From contig NZ_LT607803.1 in the NCBI RefSeq assembly GCF_900090195.1, positions 1,240,001 to 1,304,000 on the forward strand: a DNA stretch of 64,000 bases, given 5' to 3'. Both the position numbers and the translations under genes were made by a program. The stretch comes from Variovorax sp. HW608. Its GTDB lineage: Bacteria; Pseudomonadota; Gammaproteobacteria; Burkholderiales; Burkholderiaceae_C. Positions 1-7,779 of the stretch are shown here, piece by piece. Under the pieces are notes generated by a model. It saw only the letters and a list, made by a program, of their open reading frames with translations, had not been told where the DNA came from and did no database searches. Position 1 is the stretch's first letter; every line of letters starts with the position of its first letter.

Positions 1-2
1 GG

Positions 3-839
3 CTCGTCTCTGCGCCTGGGAACGGTGTCGCCGTCGTTCGCATCTGGCAAGCCAATATCCAGAAAAGAATCGTCGCTCATGTCCCCATGCAAGATGGACA
101 GGTCCAGGAGACTGGCGATTTCGAGCTCGACGGCGTGACCTTCCCTGCGGCTGAAATCAAGCTGGAATTCCTGGACCCAGGCGCTGATGAAGATGGCGAG
201 GGCGGCGCCATGTTCCCAACGGGCAACATGATCGACAAGGTCGACGTGCCGGGTGTGGGCGTCATCGAGGCCACCCTCATCAATGCCGGCAATCCGACCA
301 TCTTCGTGGATGCGGCAACGCTTGGCCTCGGCGGCTCGGAATTGCAGCCCGAAGTCAACATGGATGCCGAGCTCCTGATGAAGGCCGAAGCCATCCGCGC
401 CAACGCAACCGTGGCAATGGGCCTCGCATCCAGCGCCGCGGAAGCGACCGAGAAGCGCCCCCACACGCCGAAGCTGGCATTTGTGGCTGCGCCCATTGGC
501 TATACGGCGTCAAGCGGCAAGGCGGTCCGTCCCGAAGACATGGACCTGTGCGCGCGCATCTTCTCGATGGGCAAGTTGCACCATGCCATGACCGGCACAG
601 GCGCCGTCGCCATTGCGGTGGCTGCGGCCATTCCGGGAACGCTCGTCTCGCGCGTACTCGGTGGCGGCCGCCACGACGAAATCCGCTTCGGCCATCCCTC
701 CGGCACGCTGCGGGTTGGTGCACACGCTTGCGAGCAGGATGGCACGTGGGCGGTCACCAAGGCTCTCATGAGCCGCAGCGCGAGGCGCCTCATGGAGGGG
801 CAGGTCTTCGTTCCGGCGCGCTGGAACACAGAGAAGTGA
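3..839 (+). CDS. PrpF-like 2-methylaconitate cis-trans isomerase family protein (5' end outside window)
   Basis: The reading frame is open from the first bases of the window, so the N-terminus is missing. About 279 codons of a family usually near 390 are present. PrpF proteins are cofactor-free isomerases of the diaminopimelate-epimerase fold, acting on 2-methylaconitate or related unsaturated tricarboxylates such as 4-oxalomesaconate. Visible family segments are VRIWQANIQKRIVAHVP at the left edge, GAMFPTGN, NAGNPTIFVDA, HHAMTGTGA and GHPSGTLRVGA. The neighbouring Bug binding protein and amidohydrolase suggest a role in peripheral carboxylate catabolism rather than the methylcitrate cycle, since no prpB, prpC or acnD gene is near. 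The family call is firm; the exact substrate is not known. Confidence 0.9.
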   Translation, partial: LVSAPGNGVAVVRIWQANIQKRIVAHVPMQDGQVQETGDFELDGVTFPAAEIKLEFLDPGADEDGEGGAMFPTGNMIDKVDVPGVGVIEATLINAGNPTIFVDAATLGLGGSELQPEVNMDAELLMKAEAIRANATVAMGLASSAAEATEKRPHTPKLAFVAAPIGYTASSGKAVRPEDMDLCARIFSMGKLHHAMTGTGAVAIAVAAAIPGTLVSRVLGGGRHDEIRFGHPSGTLRVGAHACEQDGTWAVTKALMSRSARRLMEGQVFVPARWNTEK

Positions 840-840
840 G

Positions 841-969
841 ATTGCCATCGACCCCTTGCGTTCCCAGGCAATCCAGTTCACCGCGCCCTATGTCCCCATG
901 GAAGGCTGCTACCTGGTGCGCGAAGGTTCCTCGTTTCACACGCATCAGCACGTCGACCGACTGCTCTAA
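841..969 (+). pseudogene. Remnant of a family 3 solute-binding protein
   Basis: Directly after the prpF stop, one frame reads AIDPLRSQAIQFTAPYV, then EGCYLVREGS, then a TAA stop. This matches the internal segment of periplasmic amino-acid-type binding proteins (SBP_bac_3) in which a conserved T/D-P-x-R region precedes F-x-x-PYV and a YLVR strand. Only about 42 codons remain, with no start codon, signal peptide or remaining domain. It is best read as a decayed gene fragment left by a deletion or rearrangement. Its stop overlaps the 3' end of the opposing LysR gene by four bases. The call rests on recognising the motif by eye. Confidence 0.55.
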
Positions 970-1898
970 CGCGGGCTCCGTCGCCGCTGGACCGGCCTGG
1001 CACCGAATTCCTGCGCGATCAGGTCGCGCAGCCACTTGTTGCCGGCATCTTCGCTGAAACGCCGGTGCCAATGCATGCGGATCACGGACGCGGGCACGGG
1101 GATCGGCAGCGCCAGCGTCACCAAACTGCCATGCCGCGAGAAGGCGTCCGCCAACTGGCCCGGCACGACGGCCAGGAAGTCGCCCGCCTCCAGCAGCGGC
1201 GGGATCATCAGGTACGAGGGGAGCTCGACACATTCGGCGCGGACAAGCCCGTGGCTGGCCAGACAGGCTTCGATTCGATCCTGCACGCCGGACGCTGCCC
1301 GCACGACGATCTGCGGCGTCGCGGCAAAGCTGCGCAGCGTCAGCGTCTTGTGCGCCAGCGGATGACCGCCGGCCACCAGCGCAACATAGTCACGATCGAA
1401 GAGACGCTGCTGAAACAGGGAATCGGGAAGGTCCGGGTAGCTGCCGATGGCCAGGTCCACCTGCCCCTCCGCCAGAGCGGGCCCGATTTCCGACTGCTTC
1501 AGCGTCTTCAGTACGAGCCGGACACCGGGAGCCGTGGTGCGGACGGCGCGAACGACCCGGGGCCACAGCACGTAGGCCCCGACGTCCGAATGCGCGATCC
1601 GAAACTCGCTCCTCGCCGTTTGCGGATCGAAGGTCGAGCTTTGCAGGATGCGGTCGCGCACACGCTCCAGGATCTCCGCCACGGGCTCGCTCAACGCGCT
1701 GGCTCGCGACGTGGGATGAAGTCCCCGTCCAGTGCGGACGAACAGTTCATCGCCCAGGAGTTCGCGCAGCCGCCGCAACGCCGTACTCAGCGCTGACTGG
1801 CTCATGTTCAGCTCGCGCGCAGCCAGGGTCACGCTGCGATGCCTCAGCAGCGCATCCAGCACCGGGAGCAGGTTCAGATCGACCGCCCTGATATCCAT
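966..1898 (-). CDS. LysR family transcriptional regulator
   Basis: A 310-residue protein of normal LysR length. The N-terminal winged helix-turn-helix (residues about 5-65) contains SVTLAARELNMSQSALSTAL followed by LRELLGDELFVRTGRGL. The rest is a periplasmic-binding-like effector domain beginning near residue 90. It is transcribed divergently from the Bug binding protein at 1991, with 92 bp between them, so it probably controls that gene and the downstream amidohydrolase. Two direct copies of TTGCGC lie at 1915-1920 and 1924-1929 just upstream of its start and could be part of the operator. The inducer is unknown, but the context points to a small carboxylate or aromatic acid. Confidence 0.95.
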   Translation of the reverse strand: MDIRAVDLNLLPVLDALLRHRSVTLAARELNMSQSALSTALRRLRELLGDELFVRTGRGLHPTSRASALSEPVAEILERVRDRILQSSTFDPQTARSEFRIAHSDVGAYVLWPRVVRAVRTTAPGVRLVLKTLKQSEIGPALAEGQVDLAIGSYPDLPDSLFQQRLFDRDYVALVAGGHPLAHKTLTLRSFAATPQIVVRAASGVQDRIEACLASHGLVRAECVELPSYLMIPPLLEAGDFLAVVPGQLADAFSRHGSLVTLALPIPVPASVIRMHWHRRFSEDAGNKWLRDLIAQEFGARPVQRRRSPR

Positions 1899-1990
1899 GG
1901 CATGGATTTTAGAGTTGCGCGATTTGCGCTATTCAGGAACTCCCCTCCAGCCTACGCTTCGCTCCAGATCTACAAGACGGAGACACGCCC

Positions 1991-2968
1991 ATGTTCAGGC
2001 TGATGGGTCGGGCCGCGGCACTCGCGGCCATCGTGATGACATTCCACGGCGCGGGGCATGCCCAGGCCCCGGCCTCGGGCACGCCCATGATCATGGTCGT
2101 GCCAGCCGCCGCCGGAAGTGCGCCGGACATCGTGGCTCGATTGCTCAGTGACGAACTGCAGCAGCGGCTCGGGCAGCCCTTCATCGTCGAGAACAAACCC
2201 GGCGCGGGCGGCATCATCGCCGTCATGGCAGCCAGGTCCGCGCCCGCTGCTCGTGCGAACACCCTCCTGTTCGTTCACGCGGCGATCGCGACGGTGACGC
2301 CCTTGACCTACCGCGCGGCGAAGTTCGACCTGGCCACCGACTTCGAACCCATCGCCATCGTTGCCGACACGCCGATGATGTTTGTCGCCAACCCGGCCAA
2401 GGGCCCCAGGTCGCTGGCCGACGCCATCGCCCAGGCCAAGGCGGCACCGGACAGCGTCGCACTGGGTAGCACGGCCCGCGGCTCGATTCCTCATCTGGCG
2501 GGCGTCCTGCTCGGACAAATGACGGGAACCCAGTTCAACAACGTTGCCATGAATGCCAGCGGTCAGGCCCTGCAGTCGGTCATTGCCGGCGACACGGCGA
2601 TGTCGGTCGACGGCATTGCACCCTTGTTGCCAATGGTCAAGGCGGGCCGCATCCGCGCATTGGCCGTCACCGCCAACAGAACATTGCCAGGCCTGGAGGG
2701 ACTTCCCTTGGCCAGGGACACCGTTCCGGGGCTGGAACTGACGGGCTGGTTCATGCTGTTCGCCAACAAGGGCGCGCCAGAGGCGCGAATCCAGGAGATC
2801 AATGCGGCCGTCAACGCTGCGCTGAAGTCGCCCGACATGATCAAGAAGCTGCAGAACACCGCCAACTACCCGGTCGGCGGTTCGCCCACGGAGGCTCGTG
2901 AGTTTCTCCAGTCCGAAAAGGCCAAGCTGGCCCGCGCGGTCAGGCAAGCCGGCTTGACGCCGGAGTGA
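1991..2968 (+). CDS. Bug family tripartite tricarboxylate transporter substrate-binding protein
   Basis: A 325-residue periplasmic binding protein of the TctC/Bug family, a group greatly expanded in Burkholderiales. An N-terminal signal peptide ends near GAGHAQA. The mature part begins with the family strand MIMVVPAAAGSAPDIVARLL, followed by PFIVENKPGAGG, which carries the ligand-loop glycines. A GGAG ribosome-binding site lies just before the ATG. No TctA or TctB membrane subunit is nearby, which is usual for orphan Bug proteins. They either share a distant transporter or act as sensors. Its position between a divergent LysR gene and an amidohydrolase suggests it binds the compound processed by that hydrolase. 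Confidence 0.95.
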   Translation: MFRLMGRAAALAAIVMTFHGAGHAQAPASGTPMIMVVPAAAGSAPDIVARLLSDELQQRLGQPFIVENKPGAGGIIAVMAARSAPAARANTLLFVHAAIATVTPLTYRAAKFDLATDFEPIAIVADTPMMFVANPAKGPRSLADAIAQAKAAPDSVALGSTARGSIPHLAGVLLGQMTGTQFNNVAMNASGQALQSVIAGDTAMSVDGIAPLLPMVKAGRIRALAVTANRTLPGLEGLPLARDTVPGLELTGWFMLFANKGAPEARIQEINAAVNAALKSPDMIKKLQNTANYPVGGSPTEAREFLQSEKAKLARAVRQAGLTPE

Positions 2969-3012
2969 CTCCATTGCGAAGCGCTCCACCTCACTTAGTA
3001 AGGATCTCGAAC

Positions 3013-3939
3013 ATGACCAAAGGTCGCATTGACACCCACCAGCACATCGTTCCCCCAGCCTATGCCGCCTGGCTCGACCAGCAGGGCGTCACCGCCGGCG
3101 GCCTTCCCATTCCGAAGTGGAGCGCAGAGGGTGCGCTGGATCTCATGGAAAGCGCAAGGATCGAGACGGGCATCCTGTCCGTGTCCACGCCCGGCGTGCA
3201 TCTCGGCGACGATGGAGCGGCCCGAAGCATGGCGCGCCTGGTCAACGAGTTCGCGGCGGATGCTGTTCGGCAGCATCCGGGCAGATTCGGCTTTTTTGCG
3301 ACCCTGACGCTGCCCGACGTCGATGGCGCCTTGGCGGAAGCCGCCCATGCCTTGGATGTACTGGGTGCGGATGGAGTGGTGCTTCTCACGAACGTCCGGG
3401 GCGTCTACCTGGGAGACGCATCGATCGAACCGCTGATGGAGGAGCTGGAACGAAGGAAGGCGGTCGTCTTTGTTCATCCCTCCGAACTGCCTGCGCCGGC
3501 GGTACCCGGCATACCGCCCTTTGCCGCCGACTTCCTGCTCGACACGACTCGCGCCGGAATCAACATGGCCAGGCGAGCTTGGCTGGAGCGCTATCCCAAC
3601 GTGAAGATCATCCTGTCGCATGGGGGCGGCTTCATTCCCTATGCAGCCGAAAGGATCGCGCGCATGTGTTCGCCGGACGGCGACTCGGCGCGGGGCATCG
3701 AGAACCTGCGCCGCTTCTACTTCGACACCGCCCTGGCCAGCAGTCCCTATGCACTGCCATCCTTGCTGGCGTTCGCGGATCCGAGCCACGTCTTCTTCGG
3801 CAGCGATTGGCCCTATGCGCCCAAGGAGCGCTCCTTGCACTTTGCCGGACTGCTGGACAAGTTCGAGCTTGGCCCCGATCTTCGGATGGCGATCGAACGA
3901 GGCAATGCCGAGCGTGTTTTCCGTCGCTTGGCGGTCTGA
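3013..3939 (+). CDS. Amidohydrolase family protein (ACMSD/decarboxylase-like)
   Basis: A 308-residue TIM-barrel metal-dependent hydrolase or decarboxylase of the amidohydrolase_2 (ACMSD-like) group. Metal ligands are visible in order: the N-terminal HxH in DTHQH, the His of VFVHPSE, the His of ILSHGGGF and the Asp of FFGSDWPYAP. The ATG at 3013 was chosen because the protein then begins MTKGRIDTHQH as in relatives, and a TAAGGA ribosome-binding site lies about ten bases upstream. The longer frame from 2965 would overlap the preceding gene. It probably shares a transcript with the Bug protein. Members act on aromatic or dicarboxylic substrates; which one is not evident here. Confidence 0.93.
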   Translation: MTKGRIDTHQHIVPPAYAAWLDQQGVTAGGLPIPKWSAEGALDLMESARIETGILSVSTPGVHLGDDGAARSMARLVNEFAADAVRQHPGRFGFFATLTLPDVDGALAEAAHALDVLGADGVVLLTNVRGVYLGDASIEPLMEELERRKAVVFVHPSELPAPAVPGIPPFAADFLLDTTRAGINMARRAWLERYPNVKIILSHGGGFIPYAAERIARMCSPDGDSARGIENLRRFYFDTALASSPYALPSLLAFADPSHVFFGSDWPYAPKERSLHFAGLLDKFELGPDLRMAIERGNAERVFRRLAV

Positions 3940-3984
3940 AGCCCAACCCGCGCGCGCCCCAGGTGGCCTGCGGAACAGAGATCT

Positions 3985-5592
3985 TCACGAGGTAGCGGTA
4001 ATCGAGCTGATGTGTCCCCGATCGATGACACGCATCGCCTCGCCGTGCCGGTCCAGCTTGAAGACGCCAACCGCCTGCGCCAGGCCGTCCGCCTGCTGCC
4101 GCAGCGACGAGGCGGCCGCTGCCGCCTCTTCCACCAGCGCGGCGTTCTGCTGTGTCACCTGATCCATCTGCGTGATCGCCTGGTTGATCTGCTCGATGCC
4201 CGAGGTCTGCTCCTGGCTTGCCGCCGTGATCTCGCCCATGATGTCGGTCACGCGCTTGACGCTGCCCACGATCTCGTCCATGGTCTGGCCGGCTTCGCCC
4301 ACCAGCGCGCTACCCGCTTCGACCTTGCTCACCGAGTCATCGATCAGCGTCTTGATTTCCTTCGCCGCGGCAGCCGAGCGCTGCGCGAGGCTGCGCACTT
4401 CGGAGGCAACCACCGCGAAGCCGCGGCCCTGCTCTCCAGCTCTCGCGGCTTCGACGGCGGCGTTCAGCGCCAGGATGTTGGTCTGGAACGCGATGCCGTC
4501 GATGACGCCGATGATGTCGACGATCTTCCTGGACGAGGCATTGATCGAGGCCATGGTGTCCACCACCTGGCTGACCACCTCGCCGCCCCTGAGCGCCACT
4601 TCGGACGCGGACTGCGCCAGCTGATTGGCCTGGCGGGCGTTGTCGGCGTTCTGCTTGACCGTCGAAGTCAGCTCTTCCATCGACGCCGCGGTCTGCTCCA
4701 GCGAGCTCGCCTGCTCTTCCGTTCTCGACGACAGGTCCTGGTTGCCGCTGGCGATCTGGCTCGACGCCGAGGCGATGGTGTCGGTGCCGCCACGCACTTC
4801 GCCGACGATCTTCGCCAGGCTTTCATTCATGACCTTGAGGGCCTGCAGCAGTTGGCCGGTTTCGTCGGCGCGCCCGACATCGATTCGCGAGCTCAGGTCG
4901 CCGGCGGCGACCGTCTGTGCGACTTGCACCGCTTCACGCAAGGGGCGCGTGATCGAACGCGTGATGCCATATGCAAAGCCGATGCCGATCAATACGGCCG
5001 CCAGACCCAGCCCGATCATCAGATTGCGGGCCGACTCGATGTCTTGCTTTGCCAGCTCGCCACTTGCCTCGACCCGCTTTTTCTGATGCTCTGCAAGAGC
5101 CTCGATGTGTTGCTGGAGCACATCCAGGGCTGGAAGCGTTTCGCCATTCACCATCCTGGTGGCCTCATCGCGTTTTTCCTCTCCGAGCAACTGCGAGACC
5201 TTGCTGAAGGAGGCCACGTAGGCCGCTCTGGATTCCTTGATCTTCGCAAGCAAGGCCCTCGCTTCCGGCGAGGCAACCAGCTTGTCGAGTGTTTCGAGCG
5301 CGCCGTCGATGGCCTTCTTGTTGGCGTCGATCTGTCGATGGATCCTGTTCACCTGATCCTTGTCGCTCGTGACGAACAGTTCCATGGTCCGCCGCGCATT
5401 GGCGCGGGTCCTGGCATTGATGGTCTGCGCAGCCTCCGCCTTGACCCAGTCCTGGCTGATGATCTTGTCGTTGATGTCGTCGATGTTCGCGAAGCGAACG
5501 AGTCCGACGACGATCAGGGCCACCATCAGCGACAGTACCAGCCCGAAGCCCACGCCCAATCGGGCGCCAATTTTCATACTCGAGAGATTCAT
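3985..5592 (-). CDS. Methyl-accepting chemotaxis protein
   Basis: A 535-residue inner-membrane chemoreceptor. Order: TM1 (about residues 10-32, [20 protein letters not shown]), a helical periplasmic four-helix-bundle ligand domain, TM2 (about 190-210, [17 protein letters not shown]), a HAMP domain, and the cytoplasmic signalling hairpin with [20 protein letters not shown] and [19 protein letters not shown]. The C-terminus ends in ITATS and has no NWETF-type CheR-binding pentapeptide. The ATG at 5592 is preceded by AGGAA. A longer frame exists but adds only an arginine-rich tail with no ribosome-binding site. A sigma-28 promoter lies upstream, so expression should follow the flagellar regulon. 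The ligand is unknown. Confidence 0.95.
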   Translation of the reverse strand: MNLSSMKIGARLGVGFGLVLSLMVALIVVGLVRFANIDDINDKIISQDWVKAEAAQTINARTRANARRTMELFVTSDKDQVNRIHRQIDANKKAIDGALETLDKLVASPEARALLAKIKESRAAYVASFSKVSQLLGEEKRDEATRMVNGETLPALDVLQQHIEALAEHQKKRVEASGELAKQDIESARNLMIGLGLAAVLIGIGFAYGITRSITRPLREAVQVAQTVAAGDLSSRIDVGRADETGQLLQALKVMNESLAKIVGEVRGGTDTIASASSQIASGNQDLSSRTEEQASSLEQTAASMEELTSTVKQNADNARQANQLAQSASEVALRGGEVVSQVVDTMASINASSRKIVDIIGVIDGIAFQTNILALNAAVEAARAGEQGRGFAVVASEVRSLAQRSAAAAKEIKTLIDDSVSKVEAGSALVGEAGQTMDEIVGSVKRVTDIMGEITAASQEQTSGIEQINQAITQMDQVTQQNAALVEEAAAAASSLRQQADGLAQAVGVFKLDRHGEAMRVIDRGHISSITATS

Positions 5593-5674
5593 TTTCTTGT
5601 TCCTTTTTCTTGAACGAAGCTTGAAGCAGCCCCGCCTCGTGCGCCTGAAGCGCATTCAGGTCGGAGCTATCTGG

Positions 5675-5701
5675 CTATCGGCTGATTTCGGGGAGGATTT
5701 A
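5675..5701 (-). promoter_or_regulatory. Sigma-28 (FliA) promoter for the chemoreceptor gene
   Basis: On the minus strand TAAA (5701-5698) is followed after exactly 15 bases by GCCGATAG (5682-5675). The established flagellar sigma-28 consensus is TAAA-N15-GCCGATAA, so 11 of 12 consensus positions match. It lies 82 bases upstream of the chemoreceptor ATG, within the 5593-5864 stretch that otherwise holds no gene. The functional match between a class III flagellar promoter and a chemotaxis gene supports the call. Confidence 0.8.
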
Positions 5702-5864
5702 GGGGAAACCCCGATCGATCGAATGATCCGGTGACCGAATGGCCTGAGCGGCAAGGCCCCTGCGCCCGCCTTGCGTCTGCGCCGCGCAACGCGTCAGCAA
5801 TCTCTTTCGTCTGCGTGTCGGATTCCACATGCAACAGCGCTCGGTGCCTCGCACAATGGTCTGC

Positions 5865-6182
5865 ATGAACGCGAATCGGCCACCCTTCTGGTATCGCCAT
5901 GCATGGTGGCTTCCGGCCGCCGGCACCGCCATCGCGGTGCCACTCGTCGCTGCGGCATTGAAGCCCTCGGAGCAGAGCGTCCTCTTGGTCGTGGCGATAC
6001 TGTGTGCCCTGCCCTGGTCGCTCGCGCTGCTCCTCCTGGATCTGAGCGCAGGCTTCGCAGATCGCGCGGCCCTGGTCGTCTTCCTCGGCCTGTGCGCCAA
6101 TCTCGCGATACTGTGGTGGTCGACCGCCCTCCTGCGCGAGCGCTTCCGCGAACGGCATCAGGACGCTTTCGACCCTGCGTAG
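5865..6182 (+). CDS. Small hydrophobic membrane protein of unknown function
   Basis: A 105-residue protein starting MNANRPPFWYRH and composed mainly of about three hydrophobic helices (roughly residues 13-32, 38-58 and 65-85), ending in a charged tail. I do not recognise a family. An in-frame ATG at 5829 would add 12 residues; neither start has a strong ribosome-binding site. The leftward chemoreceptor is divergent, and the next gene (DUF3422) is 92 bp downstream on the same strand. Coding status is supported by the clean hydrophobic pattern and the absence of a better overlapping frame. Function cannot be inferred. Confidence 0.6.
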   Translation: MNANRPPFWYRHAWWLPAAGTAIAVPLVAAALKPSEQSVLLVVAILCALPWSLALLLLDLSAGFADRAALVVFLGLCANLAILWWSTALLRERFRERHQDAFDPA

Positions 6183-6274
6183 TCAGGCTGCCACGCGGTG
6201 CAGCGAGCCCGCAGTGTCATCAGCGAGTGAGGGTTCCTTGGCAATAATGGCCTGCCCGAACCAACACCCGCAGA

Positions 6275-7555
6275 ATGCATTCGCCCCAACACCCGGACCG
6301 CATCGCCCTACACAACGAGATCCACGCCCGGCCGCCCGAAGCCATGGCGGCACCGCTGGCGATTGCGCATATCGTGATGCTTGCAGACCCGTCGCAGCGG
6401 GCAGCAAGCCGACATCACCTCGCCAAGCTGCTGCGCGACCACCACGTGGCTCCGCCCGACGAGCAGGTGACGCACGTTCGCACGGACCTGGGCGCATTTC
6501 GACTGCGGTGGGAAATGCACACCGAATTCGTTACCTGGACCTTCGCCCTGCGGATCCGGGGCGATCAACTCGCCGCCGCGGATCTCGCCAGTGCGCTGGA
6601 CGCCGCCCCCCGGGAATGGCTCGCCGGCCTGCCCGGTCAGTGCATCGGCAGCCTCGACCTCTGGGTGCTTCCGGGGCTGCGCAACGGCGACGACCGGCTT
6701 CGGCAACGCGCCCTCCACGATGAGTTGCTGGTGGGTTCGGCGGTCGCCGGTGAGCAGGCGCAGGTCTTCACGGATTTCGCGATCCACCCGAACGGCTCGT
6801 CCCGCTTCCTGCTCTACGCCGGCGAATTGCCCCACCGGCGGCTCGGCCGGCTGGTACAGCGATTGCTGGAGATCGAGACCTACCGGATGGCGGCGATGCT
6901 GGGCCTTCCCACCGCGCGAGAGACGGGGGTCGCGCTTGCAAGCGCCGAGAGCGAACTCGCGGAGCTTGCCCACGCCATCCAGCGCGCAGAACGGCAGGAA
7001 GAGGCTCAATTGCTGGATCGGCTCACACGCCTGGCCGCCCAGGTGGAGAGCCAGTACGCCGCGACCCACTCGCGCTTCTCGGCCAGCAGCGCGTATTTCG
7101 AACTGCTCGATCAGCGCATCGTGCAGATCGGCGAAGCACGTCTTGAAGGCCTTCAGACGATCGGCGAATTCATCGATCGCAGGCTGACGCCTGCGCGAAA
7201 GACCTGCGAGTGGGCGACGAGGCGGCAGGACGCCCTGTCCAGGCGCATCTCGCGCGTGAGCAGCCTGCTGCGCACGCGCGTGGAAATCGAGCAGCAGCAG
7301 AACAGCCAGGCATTGCTGGAGGCGCTCAATCGGCGGCAGGACCTTCAGTTGAAGCTGCAGGCCACGGTGGAAGGCCTCTCGGTCGCGGCAATCACCTATT
7401 ACATCGTGGGGCTGGTGAGCTATCTCGCCAAGGGCGGACAGAAGCTCGGCTGGCCGCTCTCGGCGGAATCGACGGCCGCCCTGGCGATTCCGCTGGTTGC
7501 GGGATCGGTCTGGTGGTCACTGCGCCGGCTGCATCGGAGCATGTTCTCGCATTGA
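6275..7555 (+). CDS. DUF3422 family membrane-anchored protein
   Basis: A 426-residue protein. The opening HPDRIALHNEIHARPPEAM is the hallmark of DUF3422, where the NEIHARP motif is highly conserved. The middle is charged and helical, with a probable coiled coil from about residue 225 to 350. Two hydrophobic segments close to the C-terminus (VAAITYYIVGLVSYLAKGG and ALAIPLVAGSVWWSL) suggest an inner-membrane anchor with most of the chain in the cytoplasm. The family is common in alpha- and betaproteobacteria and has no established biochemical function. It stands alone between the small membrane protein and a stem-loop that probably ends its transcript. Confidence 0.92.
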   Translation: MHSPQHPDRIALHNEIHARPPEAMAAPLAIAHIVMLADPSQRAASRHHLAKLLRDHHVAPPDEQVTHVRTDLGAFRLRWEMHTEFVTWTFALRIRGDQLAAADLASALDAAPREWLAGLPGQCIGSLDLWVLPGLRNGDDRLRQRALHDELLVGSAVAGEQAQVFTDFAIHPNGSSRFLLYAGELPHRRLGRLVQRLLEIETYRMAAMLGLPTARETGVALASAESELAELAHAIQRAERQEEAQLLDRLTRLAAQVESQYAATHSRFSASSAYFELLDQRIVQIGEARLEGLQTIGEFIDRRLTPARKTCEWATRRQDALSRRISRVSSLLRTRVEIEQQQNSQALLEALNRRQDLQLKLQATVEGLSVAAITYYIVGLVSYLAKGGQKLGWPLSAESTAALAIPLVAGSVWWSLRRLHRSMFSH

Positions 7556-7593
7556 GGCCATCGGGCGCGGGCGCTGGGCGCCAGTTTGAACGT

Positions 7594-7643
7594 GGCCCCG
7601 TCATGGAAACGCCGGGCACATAAGTGACGGGGCCGCCGTTTTT
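7594..7643 (+). terminator. Probable transcription terminator after DUF3422
   Basis: A perfect 10-bp inverted repeat, GGCCCCGTCA (7594-7603) and TGACGGGGCC (7625-7634), with a 21-base loop. After GCCG it is followed by five T residues (7639-7643). The loop is longer than in textbook terminators, so an attenuator ahead of pabBC is a second possibility. It occupies most of the 224-bp gap between the DUF3422 stop and the pabBC start. Confidence 0.55.
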
Positions 7644-7779
7644 CCTCACCTGCTGCACCGCCAGAATCGCGCCTTTTGTTCCGGCGCGCCGTCGTGAGCA
7701 TGGCGGTGCGATCCATTCGAAATCATCTTTCTGTTCATTCCAGGATGGCTCACAACCTCTGGATCGTCGTGAGCGAATC

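Noticed and set aside
28..839. Role of the partial prpF-like gene in the methylcitrate cycle
   Set aside because: No prpB, prpC or acnD gene is in the visible neighbourhood, and PrpF relatives act on several tricarboxylates, so only the family is called.
4012..5613. A 533-codon plus-strand frame opposite the chemoreceptor
   Set aside because: No protein-like composition; the chemoreceptor hairpin is clear on the minus strand.
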